Assembly: GCF_024171695.1 (NCBI RefSeq)
Contig: NZ_JAMTCF010000003.1
Location: 357,548 to 421,547 of the forward strand
DNA from: Actinosynnema pretiosum
GTDB taxonomy: Bacteria > Actinomycetota > Actinomycetes > Mycobacteriales > Pseudonocardiaceae
Length of the DNA: 64,000 nt
Direction: 5' to 3'
Part shown: positions 1 through 8,677 of the stretch, one piece after another
Layout of the letters: the number at the start of each line of letters is the position of its first letter
How positions within the stretch are numbered: position 1 is the stretch's first letter
Program-made: the position numbers and the translations under genes
Notes under the pieces: generated by a model
What the model was told of the DNA's origin: nothing
Database searches by the model: none
What the model saw: the letters and a program-made list of their open reading frames with translations, nothing else

Positions 1-479
1 GGACCCCGGACGTGAACGCCGCCTGGGACGGTCCGGCGGGCGAGATCGTCTACAAGGACTACGTGCACCTGGGCATCGCCGCAGCCACCCCGCGCGGGCT
101 GGTGGTGCCGAAGGTCCGCGACGCGGACCGGATGTCGCTGCGCGAGCTGGCCGTCGCGCTGGAGGAGCTGGCCACCACCGCGCGCGAGGGCAGGACCAAG
201 CCCTCGGACATGGTCGGCGGCACGTTCACCATCACCAACGTCGGCGTCTTCGGCGTTGACACCGGCACGCCCATCCTCAACCCCGGCGAGTCGGGCATCC
301 TCGCGCTCGGCGCGATCCGCGACATGCCGTGGGTGGTGGACGGCCAGGTGGTGCCGCGCAAGGTGTGCCAGCTGGCGCTGAGCTTCGACCACCGCGTGGT
401 CGACGGCCAGCAGGGCTCGCAGTTCCTGGCGGACGTCGGCGCGCTCCTGGCCGACCCCGCCGTGGCGATCACGTACTGA
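1..479 (+). CDS. 2-oxo-acid dehydrogenase E2 (dihydrolipoamide acyltransferase), C-terminal part
   Basis: The reading frame is open from the left edge of the window, so the 5' part (lipoyl and E1/E3-binding domains) lies outside. What remains is the catalytic acyltransferase domain of an E2 subunit. This domain transfers an acyl group from lipoyl-lysine to CoA in a pyruvate, branched-chain or 2-oxoglutarate dehydrogenase complex. The hallmark active-site motif DHRVVDG (catalytic His and Asp) sits about 30 residues before the stop, and the GTFTITNVG and GESGILALG segments are typical of the fold. Substrate class cannot be decided from this fragment. A strong hairpin terminator follows, so this is the last gene of its operon. 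Confidence 0.93.
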   Translation, partial: TPDVNAAWDGPAGEIVYKDYVHLGIAAATPRGLVVPKVRDADRMSLRELAVALEELATTAREGRTKPSDMVGGTFTITNVGVFGVDTGTPILNPGESGILALGAIRDMPWVVDGQVVPRKVCQLALSFDHRVVDGQQGSQFLADVGALLADPAVAITY

Positions 480-508
480 GGTCACTCCGGCCGAGATCCC
501 CAGAAGAG

Positions 509-545
509 GCCGCGTCACCCCGCATCGGGTGACGCGGCTTTTTCT
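509..545 (+). terminator. Rho-independent terminator after the E2 gene
   Basis: A GC-rich stem of 11-12 bp (509-520 with 527-538) is followed by a run of five T, giving a canonical intrinsic terminator for the acyltransferase operon. Confidence 0.9.
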
Positions 546-548
546 GTC

Positions 549-579
549 TTGACTCTCCCCTCACGGGAGATTGCAGGCT
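549..579 (+). promoter_or_regulatory. MerR-type promoter with operator in a 19-bp spacer
   Basis: TTGACT (549-554) is a near-perfect -35. A -10-like CAGGCT (574-579) follows after 19 bp, longer than the normal 17 bp, as is typical of promoters activated by MerR proteins through DNA distortion. The inverted repeat CTCCC-N5-GGGAG (555-569) lies centrally in the spacer. The -10 ends 7 nt before the GTG of the MerR gene, so the transcript should be leaderless and autoregulated. Confidence 0.7.
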
Positions 580-586
580 GTTCCCC

Positions 587-1486
587 GTGCGGTACTACTC
601 GATCGGCGACCTGGCCCGGATGACCGGCATGACCGTCAAGGCCGTCCGGTTCTACTCGGACTCCGGACTGATCCCCGTCGCGGGGCGGACGTCCGGCGGG
701 TTCCGGTGCTACGACGCCGACGGGTTGTCCCGCCTCAAGCTCCTGGGCACGCTGCGCGAACTCGGCTTCGACCTGCCGACCGCGCGGCGCGTGCTGGGGC
801 GCGAGGTGTCCGTCGCCGAGGTGGCGCGGACGCACGCGGAGGCCATCGACGCGCAGCTGCGGGTGCTGCGGCTGCGCCGGTCCGTGCTGCGCGCGGTGGC
901 GAGATCAGGGGAGGTGGAGATGGTGCACGAACTGGCGAAGCTGTCCGAGGAGGAGCGGCAGCGCGTCCTGGACGACTTCTTCGAGGAGGTCTTCGGGGGG
1001 CTCGACCTGGAGCCGGGCTTCGAGTCGATGATGCGCTCGGTCCGGATCGAGCTGCCGGACGACCCGTCGCCCGAGCAGGTGGAGGCCTGGATCGAGCTGG
1101 CGAACCTGGTGCGGGACGCGGACTTCCGCGCGTCGATCCGGCGGATGTCCGAGCGGCACCAGGAGATGCGCGCCGAGGGCGTGGACATGACCGGGGGCGA
1201 GCGGAACGCGGAGGCGTTCACGATCGCCGTGGCGCGGGCGCGCGAGGCGATCGACGCGGGCGTCGAGGCCGGGTCCGCCGAGTCCCGCGAGATCGTGCGG
1301 GAGATCTCCGCGCGGCTCGCCGAGGAGCTGGGGACCCTGGACGCCGAGGACCAGTGGGCCTGGCTCAGGGAGTTCGGCGACCCGAGGGCCGAGCACTACT
1401 GGGTGCTGATCGCGCGGATCAACGGCTGGCCGCCGGTCCCGTCCACCGCCGACGAGCGCCGCTGGCTGCTGGCGTCGATCGGCTGA
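587..1486 (+). CDS. MerR family transcriptional regulator
   Basis: This 299-aa protein has an N-terminal winged helix-turn-helix of the MerR class (residues about 2-70, beginning RYYSIGDLARMTGMTVKAVR), a short coiled-coil dimerisation helix, and a C-terminal helical domain of about 190 residues. No cysteine cluster is seen, so a metal sensor is unlikely; an organic ligand or drug is more plausible. The GTG start was chosen because the fold begins there and an upstream promoter leaves a leaderless start. It lies alone between two terminators. The operator in its own promoter suggests autoregulation. The effector is unknown. Confidence 0.88.
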   Translation: MRYYSIGDLARMTGMTVKAVRFYSDSGLIPVAGRTSGGFRCYDADGLSRLKLLGTLRELGFDLPTARRVLGREVSVAEVARTHAEAIDAQLRVLRLRRSVLRAVARSGEVEMVHELAKLSEEERQRVLDDFFEEVFGGLDLEPGFESMMRSVRIELPDDPSPEQVEAWIELANLVRDADFRASIRRMSERHQEMRAEGVDMTGGERNAEAFTIAVARAREAIDAGVEAGSAESREIVREISARLAEELGTLDAEDQWAWLREFGDPRAEHYWVLIARINGWPPVPSTADERRWLLASIG

Positions 1487-1497
1487 CCTGTCGCAGA

Positions 1498-1529
1498 CCG
1501 TTCCTTCCCGGTGCACAGGGAAGGAACGG
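1498..1529 (+). terminator. Terminator after the MerR gene
   Basis: A perfect 12-bp stem (1498-1509 with 1518-1529) around an 8-nt loop starts 11 bp after the MerR stop codon. No T-run follows, as is usual in actinobacteria. Confidence 0.75.
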
Positions 1530-1615
1530 CCCTCGCGGCGCCAAGAGGAAAGACCAAGAGCGGAAGGCGGGGCTTCTCCCGTCCACCTCGAAAGGCTTGG
1601 GGTTTCTGACTCGCC

Positions 1616-2278
1616 CTATTCGGGCGAGCCAGGGTGCCAGACGCGCCCGTCGACCAGGTCCCCGAACCCCATCCACACCAGGTTCATCAACCGCGCCGCC
1701 ACGACCCCCGACGGCTCGTCGGGGTGGTCCAGCCACCAGTCGGCCAGCGACTCGCCCGCGCCTACCAGCGCGGCGGCCATGCTCTCGGCGTCCCGCTCGC
1801 CCGCGCCGGGCACCCCGGCCTCCTCGGCGGCCCGCGCCACCAGCTGCGCCACCAGGCCGATCGCCCGCCCGCGCAGCTCCGCCAGCTCCGCCGCGAACGG
1901 CCCGCCCTGCGAGCTGGCCTGGCGGTGCAGCACCAGCCAGCTCGCCCGGTGCTCGCCGACGAACCCGAAGAACGCCCGCAGTCCCGTCCACAGCTGGACG
2001 TCCGCAGCCTGGTCGACCTCCACGCCGGTGGCGATGGCCTCCATCAGCCTGGCGGACTCGCGCCGGGTGCAGGCGGTGAACAGCTCCTCCTTGGAGCCGA
2101 GGTAGGCGTACAGCATGGGCTTGGAGATGCCCGCGACCTCGGATATCGCGTCCATCGACGCGGCGTGGAAGCCGAGCCGGGAGAAGACGTCCACCGCGGC
2201 GTCGAGGATCTGCCGCTCGCGCACCGCGCGCGGCAGCCGCTTGGTCCGACCGGCGCGGACCTGCTGCTCTGCTGCCAT
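1616..2278 (-). CDS. TetR family regulator, likely of fatty-acid oxidation genes
   Basis: 220 aa. An N-terminal TetR helix-turn-helix (residues about 17-65) contains the recognition-helix region ISKPMLYAYLGSKEELF; the remainder is a helical ligand-binding domain. The ATG at 2278 is preferred because G-rich sequence precedes it; a GTG at 2299 would add seven residues. It is divergent from the SCP2/acyl-CoA dehydrogenase pair, and a near-perfect 16-bp palindrome (2331-2346) lies between them. The same palindrome recurs between the FabG4- and FadA2-type genes at 7280. Mycobacteria carry a TetR gene (Rv0238) close to the same fatty-acid genes. Inference: it represses these genes and responds to an acyl-CoA. 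A hairpin (1610-1628) overlaps its stop codon. Confidence 0.85.
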   Translation of the reverse strand: MAAEQQVRAGRTKRLPRAVRERQILDAAVDVFSRLGFHAASMDAISEVAGISKPMLYAYLGSKEELFTACTRRESARLMEAIATGVEVDQAADVQLWTGLRAFFGFVGEHRASWLVLHRQASSQGGPFAAELAELRGRAIGLVAQLVARAAEEAGVPGAGERDAESMAAALVGAGESLADWWLDHPDEPSGVVAARLMNLVWMGFGDLVDGRVWHPGSPE

Positions 2279-2330
2279 CACACCCCCAGGATCGTTCACC
2301 CCAAGGCTAGCGAACCCCCTTGCCGCCCTA

Positions 2331-2346
2331 CCTACTCACGAGTAGG
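2331..2346. promoter_or_regulatory. TetR-type operator between TetR and SCP2 genes
   Basis: CCTACTC-AC-GAGTAGG has 7-bp perfect arms with two central bases. It lies 52 bp before the TetR start and 33 bp before the SCP2 start, so it can control both divergent promoters. Its core TACT-N4-AGTA matches sites at 7280, 19759, 19784, 32615 and 62783. Confidence 0.75.
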
Positions 2347-2379
2347 TTCACGGGCCAGTACGGACGAGGAGGTGCCACC

Positions 2380-3018
2380 GTGTCCATCGACCTCACCGCT
2401 GAGGCCGTGGCGGGACTCAGGCCCGCCGAGCTGATCTCCGCGCTGGAGGGCGCGAGCCCCGACGACCCGGCGCTGCGCTCGGCGGACGTCAACGCCATCG
2501 CCGAGGGCGTCGACCCGCGCAAGCTCACCGAGGGCGAGTTCGCCGACCTGCTCGCCGCGCTCGGCGCGCTGGCCGACGCGGGGGCCCCGCTCGACCTGGC
2601 CGCGATGGGCGCGACGAACTTCGCCCGCCTGGTGTCGCGCGCGTCCAAGGGGCAGCTGGACGAGGCGTTCGCCCGGCCCGCCGTGCGCGGGCGCGTGCTG
2701 GACGAGGTGTTCCGGCGCATGGAGCGGCACTTCCGGCCCGAGCGCGCTGGCGCGACGCGGGCCGTGGTGCACTTCGCGCTCACCGGGCCCGAGGAGGACC
2801 ACTACCAGGTCGTGGTGGAGGACGAGCGCTGCTCGATCGCCAAGGGCTTCGACCGCGAGCCGCGCGCGGTGGTGACGGCGGCGCCGACGGACTTCGTGAA
2901 GCTGGCGACCGGCAACGCGTCCGCGCCCGTGCTGTTCATGACCGGCAAGCTCAAGGTCCGGGGCGACCTGGGGCTGGCGGCCGGGTTCATGGGCCTGTTC
3001 GACATCCCGAGGGGTTGA
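2380..3018 (+). CDS. SCP2 sterol/lipid-carrier domain protein
   Basis: 212 aa. The GTG at 2380 is chosen because GAGGAGG (2366-2372) lies 7 nt upstream. The C-terminal half (residues about 110-212) has the SCP2-like alternation of beta strands: a conserved segment with [19 protein letters not shown], then TDFVKLATG and the closing [20 protein letters not shown]2 domains bind sterols or acyl-CoAs, and a lipid-carrier role is inferred here. The stop codon is one base before the next start, so it is translationally coupled to an acyl-CoA dehydrogenase. The palindrome at 2331-2346 probably controls it. Confidence 0.82.
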   Translation: MSIDLTAEAVAGLRPAELISALEGASPDDPALRSADVNAIAEGVDPRKLTEGEFADLLAALGALADAGAPLDLAAMGATNFARLVSRASKGQLDEAFARPAVRGRVLDEVFRRMERHFRPERAGATRAVVHFALTGPEEDHYQVVVEDERCSIAKGFDREPRAVVTAAPTDFVKLATGNASAPVLFMTGKLKVRGDLGLAAGFMGLFDIPRG

Positions 3019-3019
3019 C

Positions 3020-4234
3020 GTGGGCGCCTTCTCGTTGGAGCTGAACTCCGACCAGCGGGACCTGCGCGACTGGGTCCACGGGTTCGCGGCGGAGGTGATC
3101 AGGCCTGCCGCCGCCGAGTGGGACGAGCGCGAGGAGACGCCGTGGCCGGTGATCCGGGAGGCGGCGAAGATCGGCCTGTACGGGTTCGAGTCGCTGGCCA
3201 CCTGGTTCGCCGACCCGGTCGGGCTGTCGCTGCCGATCGCGACCGAGGAGCTGTTCTGGGGTGACGCGGGCATCGGGCTGTCGCTGATGGGCACCGGGTT
3301 GGCGGTCGCGGGCATCCTGGCGGCGGGCGAGCCGGAGCAGCTGGCCGAGTGGGTGCCGGAGTGCTTCGGCGACGAGTCGGACCCGCGGGTGGCGGCGTTC
3401 TGCGCGTCCGAGCCGCAGGCCGGGTCGGACGTGGCGGGCTACCGGACGCGCGCGGTGTACGACCAGGCGGCGGACGAGTGGGTGCTCAACGGCCAGAAGT
3501 CGTGGGCCACCAACGGGGGCATCGCGAACGTGCACGTGGTCACGGCGGTGGTGGACCCGGCGCTGGGCGCGCGCGGCCAGGCGGGCTTCATCGTGCCACC
3601 GGGCACGGCGGGCCTGTCGTCCCCGGCGAAGGTGCGCAAGCACGGGATGCGCGCCTCGCACACGGCGGACGTGTTCCTGGACGACGTGCGCGTGCCGGGC
3701 CGCTGCCTGCTCGGCGGCCGGGAGCGGCTTGAGGCGCGGCTGGCGCGGGCGCGCGAGGGGCAGCGCGCGGGCGTGCAGGGCGCGATGGCGACGTTCGAGA
3801 CGACCAGGCCGGTGGTCGGCGCGATGGCCGTGGGCGTGGCGCGGGCGGCGCACGAGTACGCCCTGGCGTACGCGAAGGACCGCGAGGCCTTCGGCCGGAA
3901 GATCATCGAGAACCAGTCGATCGCGTTCGACCTGGCGAACGTCCGCGTGGAGATCGACGCGTCCCGCCTGCTGGTCTGGCGCGCGGCCTGGATGGGCCGC
4001 AACAACGTGCCGTTCACGGCGGGCGAGGGCTCGATGTCCAAGCTCAAGGCGGCCGAGGTGGCGGTCTGGGCGACCGAGCGCGCGATCCAGGTCCTCGGCG
4101 GCGCGGGCTACACCCGCGACCACCCGGTGGAGCGGATGCACCGCGACGCGAAGCTGTTCACGATCTTCGAGGGCACCTCGGAGATCCAGCGCCTGGTGGT
4201 GGCGCGGGCGATCTCGGGGGTGCAGGTGCGGTGA
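3020..4234 (+). CDS. acyl-CoA dehydrogenase family protein
   Basis: 404 aa, full length for the family. It oxidises an acyl-CoA to the trans-2-enoyl-CoA with FAD and passes electrons to ETF. The N-terminal helical domain begins near [13 protein letters not shown]. The middle beta domain carries the substrate/FAD loop [14 protein letters not shown] and WATNGG, and the C-terminal helical domain has [20 protein letters not shown] and FEGTSEIQ, where the E of the EGT motif is the usual catalytic base. The GTG start lies one base after the SCP2 stop, indicating co-translation. The chain-length or substrate class cannot be read from the sequence. Confidence 0.92.
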   Translation: MGAFSLELNSDQRDLRDWVHGFAAEVIRPAAAEWDEREETPWPVIREAAKIGLYGFESLATWFADPVGLSLPIATEELFWGDAGIGLSLMGTGLAVAGILAAGEPEQLAEWVPECFGDESDPRVAAFCASEPQAGSDVAGYRTRAVYDQAADEWVLNGQKSWATNGGIANVHVVTAVVDPALGARGQAGFIVPPGTAGLSSPAKVRKHGMRASHTADVFLDDVRVPGRCLLGGRERLEARLARAREGQRAGVQGAMATFETTRPVVGAMAVGVARAAHEYALAYAKDREAFGRKIIENQSIAFDLANVRVEIDASRLLVWRAAWMGRNNVPFTAGEGSMSKLKAAEVAVWATERAIQVLGGAGYTRDHPVERMHRDAKLFTIFEGTSEIQRLVVARAISGVQVR

Positions 4235-4390
4235 GGGGGGCGCGCGGCGGGTGTCCGGGGGGCGTCCGCCGCGCGGGGGCGGACGTGGGCGGTGCTCCGC
4301 AGCGCGCCGGTCTCCTCCAGGCGCCCCCACGCGGTGGAGCCGTGGTGCTCGGCGCAGGGCCGCCCCTCGCGCCGCGCCCTCAGGTCGTCC

Positions 4391-4873
4391 TCACCGGTTC
4401 GGGAGTGAGTGGCGGTCGGCGTTCGACGGCGTGAAGAGGAGAACGGTGACCTCGGGGAGTGCGGCGAGCTTCGCGCGGATCAGCGGTTCCACGTCCGACC
4501 AGGGAAGACCGCCGTTCCCGGCGCCGAGCGGAGGGATGGCGATCGACTTGATCGACCGCTCCTCGATGACGCGGACCAGGTCGTCGAGCCCGGTTTCGAC
4601 GTCGGAGAGCTTGGACCGTGATCTCCAGTGCCCCTTGGTGGGGAAGTTGACCACGTACTTCGGGCCGGTGACCGCGTTGCGCTCCACCACGTGCATCCGG
4701 CCGAGCTCCACCACGCCGTCCTCGCAGGCGCGCGCGTAGCTCTCGAAGCTCTCCGGGTAGCGGCGCTTGAACTGCAGCGCCAGCCCCCTCCCCATCACCC
4801 CGACGCAATTCACCGTGTTGACGAGTGCTTCGACGTCGGCCTCCAGGAGGTCGCCCGCCCCGTTCTCGATCAC
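4391..4873 (-). CDS. orphan macrodomain protein (DarG/ALC1-like)
   Basis: 160 aa consisting of a single macrodomain. The first 60 residues hold the ADP-ribose binding signatures EALVNTVNCVGVMGRGLAL and FPTKGHWRSRS; the loop IPPLGAGNGGLPW follows around residue 115. This is the subfamily that removes ADP-ribose from DNA in DarTG systems or hydrolyses ADP-ribosyl adducts. A GTG start is used with AGGAG five bases upstream. No DarT-like DNA ADP-ribosyltransferase is adjacent, and the C-terminal extension of full DarG antitoxins is missing. A detached immunity or housekeeping role is therefore possible. It lies between two lipid-oxidation transcription units without obvious link. Confidence 0.85.
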   Translation of the reverse strand: MIENGAGDLLEADVEALVNTVNCVGVMGRGLALQFKRRYPESFESYARACEDGVVELGRMHVVERNAVTGPKYVVNFPTKGHWRSRSKLSDVETGLDDLVRVIEERSIKSIAIPPLGAGNGGLPWSDVEPLIRAKLAALPEVTVLLFTPSNADRHSLPNR

Positions 4874-4974
4874 CGGTGCTCCTGGCTGTAGTAGAGGTGC
4901 GGGGAAACACGGTACTGCAGTGCGGTCCCCTCCCCACCGGACCAGCCTCGTCCCCGCAGCGGGAACCGCGCTGC

Positions 4975-5778
4975 TCACCCGCTGACCGACCCCTCCAGCA
5001 CCGGCCGCCCGCCGCTCCACACCGCGAACCGCCACCCCTCCACCGTCCGCCGCGCCGAGAACTCCGCCCGCGCGGGCAGCCCCAGCGGGGTCTTGAACCG
5101 CGCGTCCACCACCTGCGCCCCGCCGATCCGGCCCTCCAGCGCCGCCACGCAGCGGGCCTTCGTCCACATCCCGTGCGCGATCGCCCGCCTGAACCCGAAC
5201 GCGCGCGCCGCCAGCCCGAACAGGTGGATCGGGTTCCGGTCGCCGGACACCGCCGCGTACCGCCTGCCCACGTCGCCGGGCACCCGCCACACCGCGCTCG
5301 GCTCCGGTGGCTCCAGCACCCCGCCCGACCGCGCGCCACCACCCCCCGAGCGCCGTAGATATGTCGACACGTCGACCCAGACCCGCTCCCCGTCGACCTC
5401 GGCCGTGGTCACCGCGTCGAACTGGCGACCCCGCTCGTGCGGGCGCAGGTCCTCCAGCCGCACCCGCAGCTCCAGCGGCTCGCCGACCAGCAGCGGCCTG
5501 GTCTGGGTGACCCGGTTGGCCACGTGCACCAGCCCCGGCAGCGGGAACGGGAAGCCGCGCGCGGTCATCAGGTCCACCTGCAGCGCGAACGCCAGCACGT
5601 GCGGGTAGGTCACCGGCAGCTCGTCGCGCCGCCGGAACCCGCACACCCGCGCGTACTCGGCCAGGTGGTCCCGGTCCACCACGACCCGCGCCGAGCGCTC
5701 ACCCCCCGGCAGCTCCTCACCCCGTCGGGCGAACCCCGACAGGGCGGCCTTCGCGTACAGCAGTCCCAGGTTCGCCAT
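4975..5778 (-). CDS. MaoC-like (R)-3-hydroxyacyl dehydratase (HtdX type)
   Basis: 267 aa, a double hot-dog fold. The second hot-dog carries the hydratase-2 motif GDRNPIHL (Asp180 and His185 as catalytic pair) followed by AIAHGMWT. The enzyme interconverts (3R)-hydroxyacyl and trans-2-enoyl thioesters. The ATG at 5778 overlaps the TGA of the upstream reductase gene by one base (TGATG), so the two are translated together. This reductase-dehydratase pairing, facing a thiolase, is the same as in the mycobacterial Rv0241c-Rv0243 region (HtdX, FabG4, FadA2). Role in fatty-acid elongation or oxidation is inferred from that context. Confidence 0.87.
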   Translation of the reverse strand: MANLGLLYAKAALSGFARRGEELPGGERSARVVVDRDHLAEYARVCGFRRRDELPVTYPHVLAFALQVDLMTARGFPFPLPGLVHVANRVTQTRPLLVGEPLELRVRLEDLRPHERGRQFDAVTTAEVDGERVWVDVSTYLRRSGGGGARSGGVLEPPEPSAVWRVPGDVGRRYAAVSGDRNPIHLFGLAARAFGFRRAIAHGMWTKARCVAALEGRIGGAQVVDARFKTPLGLPARAEFSARRTVEGWRFAVWSGGRPVLEGSVSG

Positions 5779-7247
5779 CACGCCCCCAGCAGGCTCTGCC
5801 CGCACACCCGCACGACGTTGCCGGTTACCCCGCCCGACGCCGGGTGCGCGAGCCACGCCACGGCCTCGGCCACGTCCACCGGCAGCCCGCCCTGCGCCAC
5901 CGAGTTGAGCCGCCGCCCGACCAGCGCGGGCAGCAGCGGCATCGCGGCGGTCATCGCGGTCTCGATGAACCCCGGCGCGACCGCGTTCGCCGTCCCCCGC
6001 CCGCGCAGCTCCTCGGACAGCGCCTCCACCAGGCCGATCACCCCGGCCTTGCTGGCGGCGTAGTTGGTCTGGCCCGCGTTCCCCGCGACGCCCCCGATCG
6101 ACGACACCCCCACGACCCTGCCACCGCGCCGCAGCACCCGCAGGAGTTCGCCGTTCAGCCGCTCCTGGGCGGCGAGGTTCACCGACAGCACGGCGTCCCA
6201 CTCGTCCGGGGTCATCCGACCGAGGGTGCGGTCGCGGGTGATCCCCGCGTTGTGCACCACCACGTCCACCCCGCCGTGCCGCTCGGCCAGCAGCTCGGCG
6301 ACCCCGCGCGGCGCGTCCGGCGCGGTGATGTCGAAGTGGCACGCCGACCCGCGCACCCGGTTCGCGACCTCGGCCAGCGCCGCGCCGGACGCGGGCACGT
6401 CCAGGCAGACCACGTGCGCCCCGTCCCGGCCGAGCACCTCGGCGATGGCCGCCCCGATCCCCCGCGCCGCCCCGGTGACCAGCGCGACCTGCCCGTCGAG
6501 CGGTCGCCCCCGGTCGGAGGGCGCGGGGGCCTCGGCCGGTCCGATCCGCACGACCTGGCCGGACACGTACGCCGAGCGCCCGGACAGCAGGAACTCGACC
6601 GTGGACCCGATCGCGCCCTCGGCCCCCTCGGCGACCTGGACCAGCTGCGCGGTCGCGCCCCGGCGCAGCTCCTTGCCGAGGCTGCGGGTGAACCCCTCCA
6701 GCGCCCGCTGCGCCGCGCGGGAGGCGGCCCCCTCGGGCGGCGAGCCGAGCACCACGACCCGCCCGCACGGGGCGAGCGAGCGCACGACGGGCTGGAAGAA
6801 CGCGTGCAGCTCCCGCAACCGCGCCACCGAGTCGATCCCGGTCGCGTCGAACACCAGCGCGCCCCACAGCTCCCCGCTCACCGCGCCGACGGCGGGCCCG
6901 CCCACCCCGCTCGCGACGCCACCGCCCGCAGCCGCCGCGCCATCGCCCGCAGCCGCCGAACCGCCGTCCACCGAACCGCCGTCCACTAGGCCGCTCGCCC
7001 CCGAGCCGCCCGCTCCCTGGCCGCCCGCCCCCGACCGGCCCGCCGCCTCGACCACCCGAACCCCGGCCTCCGCGATCACCCGCCCGACCGGCCCGCGCAA
7101 CCGCCCGCCACCCCCGAGCAGCACCGGCCCGTCCAGCAGCGGCTGTCCGGGGACGTGCCGCCGCAGCGGGTGCGGCGCGGGGAGTCCGAGCTTGCGAACG
7201 ACCAACCGCCCGAGGGCGGTCCCGGCGAAGGACTGGTACCGATCCAT
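5778..7247 (-). CDS. high-molecular-weight 3-oxoacyl reductase (FabG4 type)
   Basis: 489 aa, about twice a standard FabG, matching the HMW FabG4 class that reduces 3-oxoacyl-CoA/ACP, usually with NADH. The N-terminal half is a degenerate Rossmann domain. The C-terminal SDR domain (from about residue 245) has TGAARGIGAAI for nucleotide binding, HNAG, and the catalytic YAASK with Tyr396. An unusual Gly/Ala/Ser-rich insert with imperfect GGSVDGGS and AAAGDGAAAAGG repeats lies near residues 75-125 within the N-terminal domain. It is the first gene of an operon with the MaoC dehydratase. It is divergent from the thiolase gene across the operator at 7280-7293. Confidence 0.9.
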   Translation of the reverse strand: MDRYQSFAGTALGRLVVRKLGLPAPHPLRRHVPGQPLLDGPVLLGGGGRLRGPVGRVIAEAGVRVVEAAGRSGAGGQGAGGSGASGLVDGGSVDGGSAAAGDGAAAAGGGVASGVGGPAVGAVSGELWGALVFDATGIDSVARLRELHAFFQPVVRSLAPCGRVVVLGSPPEGAASRAAQRALEGFTRSLGKELRRGATAQLVQVAEGAEGAIGSTVEFLLSGRSAYVSGQVVRIGPAEAPAPSDRGRPLDGQVALVTGAARGIGAAIAEVLGRDGAHVVCLDVPASGAALAEVANRVRGSACHFDITAPDAPRGVAELLAERHGGVDVVVHNAGITRDRTLGRMTPDEWDAVLSVNLAAQERLNGELLRVLRRGGRVVGVSSIGGVAGNAGQTNYAASKAGVIGLVEALSEELRGRGTANAVAPGFIETAMTAAMPLLPALVGRRLNSVAQGGLPVDVAEAVAWLAHPASGGVTGNVVRVCGQSLLGA

Positions 7248-7264
7248 GAGTGCATCACACTCCC

Positions 7265-7294
7265 TACCGGCTAGTAAGTCTACTCGCGAGTAGG
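7265..7294. promoter_or_regulatory. TetR-type operator(s) between FabG4-type and FadA2-type genes
   Basis: CTACTCGCGAGTAG (7280-7293) is a perfect 14-bp palindrome with the same arms as the 2331 operator. A degenerate copy sharing about 10 of 14 bases (TACCGGCTAGTAAG, from 7265) directly precedes it. The site is 32 bp from the reductase start and 34 bp from the thiolase start, so one repressor could silence both divergent units. Confidence 0.77.
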
Positions 7295-7327
7295 TAAGCT
7301 TCGGGCCACCGCGACGAGGGAGGCCAC

Positions 7328-8593
7328 GTGGCAGGCACCAGGAGGGTCGCCGTCCTCGGCGGCAACCGCACCCCGTTCGCCCGAGCGGGCGGCGCGTACG
7401 CCCGAGCCTCGAACCAGGACATGCTCACCGCCGCCCTCGACGGCCTGGTCGCCCGCTTCGGCCTCGCGGGCGAGCGCGTCGGCGAGGTCGTCGGCGGCGC
7501 GGTCCTCAAGCACAGCAGGGACTTCAACCTCGTCCGCGAGTCCGTCCTCGGCAGCGCCCTGTCCCCCACCACCCCCGCCACCGACCTCCAGCAGGCCTGC
7601 GGGACCGGCCTCCAAGCCGTGATCACCGTGGCCAACAAGATCGCGCTCGGACAGGTCGACTCCGGGATCGCGGGCGGCGTCGACACCGCCTCCGACGCCC
7701 CGATCGGCGTCAACGAGGGCCTGCGCGAGGTCCTGCTGGAGTTCAACCGCGCCCGCACCACCGCCGCCCGCCTGCGCGCGCTCGGCAAGCTGCGCCCCGG
7801 CCACGTCGTCCCGGACGTCCCGCGCAACGGCGAGCCCCGCACCGGCAGGTCGATGGGCGAGCACGCCGCGATCACCGCGCGGCAGTGGGGAATCACCCGC
7901 GCCGAGCAGGACGAGCTCGCCGCCGCCAGCCACCGCAACCTCGCCGCCGCCTACGACTCCGGCTTCCTCGACGACCTGGTGACCCCGTTCCTCGGCCTCA
8001 CCAGGGACGAGAACCTGCGCCCCGACTCCACCCCGGAGAAGCTGGCCGCGCTGAAGCCGGTGTTCGGCGCCGACTCCGGCATGACGGCGGGCAACTCCAC
8101 CCCGCTCACCGACGGCGCGGCGGTGGTCCTGCTGGCGAGCGAGGAGTGGGCGGCGGCGCGCGGCCTGCCCGTGCAGGCGTACCTCACCTTCTCCGAGACC
8201 GCCGCCGTCGACCACGTGCACGGCGGCGACGGCCTGCTCACCGCGCCGGTCCACGCGGTGCCGAGGATGCTCGCCCGCGCCGGGATCGCGCTGCCGGACT
8301 TCGACTTCTACGAGATCCACGAGGCGTTCGCCTCCCAGGTCCTCGCCACCCTCAAGGCCTGGGAGGACCCCGACCACCCGGCGCTCGCGCACGGCGCCCG
8401 GCTCGGCCGCGTCGATCGCGCCAGGCTCAACACCACCGGCTCGTCCCTCGCCGCTGGCCACCCGTTCGCCGCGACCGGCGGGCGGATCGTGGCCACGCTC
8501 GCGAAGCTGCTCGCGCGCAAGGGCTCCGGGCGCGGGCTGATCTCGATCTGCGCGGCGGGCGGGCAGGGCGTCGTCGCCGTCCTGGAGCGCTGA
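7328..8593 (+). CDS. acetyl-CoA acetyltransferase / 3-ketoacyl-CoA thiolase (FadA2 type)
   Basis: 421 aa. Thiolases cleave 3-ketoacyl-CoA with CoA or condense two acetyl-CoA. The nucleophilic Cys91 sits in DLQQACGTGLQ. The second signature is NTTGSSLAAGHPFAATGGR with the catalytic His, and the third is SICAAGGQGVVAVLE with the second catalytic Cys. The GTG start has GGGAGG about 5 nt upstream. It is transcribed alone, divergent from the reductase-dehydratase operon, across the palindromic operator. Together the three enzymes cover reduction, dehydration and thiolysis of the same intermediates. Confidence 0.93.
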   Translation: MAGTRRVAVLGGNRTPFARAGGAYARASNQDMLTAALDGLVARFGLAGERVGEVVGGAVLKHSRDFNLVRESVLGSALSPTTPATDLQQACGTGLQAVITVANKIALGQVDSGIAGGVDTASDAPIGVNEGLREVLLEFNRARTTAARLRALGKLRPGHVVPDVPRNGEPRTGRSMGEHAAITARQWGITRAEQDELAAASHRNLAAAYDSGFLDDLVTPFLGLTRDENLRPDSTPEKLAALKPVFGADSGMTAGNSTPLTDGAAVVLLASEEWAAARGLPVQAYLTFSETAAVDHVHGGDGLLTAPVHAVPRMLARAGIALPDFDFYEIHEAFASQVLATLKAWEDPDHPALAHGARLGRVDRARLNTTGSSLAAGHPFAATGGRIVATLAKLLARKGSGRGLISICAAGGQGVVAVLER

Positions 8594-8677
8594 AACCATT
8601 GCGGGACAATGGAAATCCGTCCCCGCATTACTGCGTTCGGCCGTAACGGGCCGCGCTGGGGCGCCGTTATTCGGAGC

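Noticed and set aside
4391..4974. DarTG toxin-antitoxin pair
   Set aside because: Only the macrodomain is present; no ADP-ribosyltransferase frame of about 200 residues is next to it.
4874..5644. Extension of the macrodomain gene into a 417-codon protein
   Set aside because: The upstream part overlaps the MaoC gene in another frame and has no motif; a GTG with good ribosome site stands at 4873.
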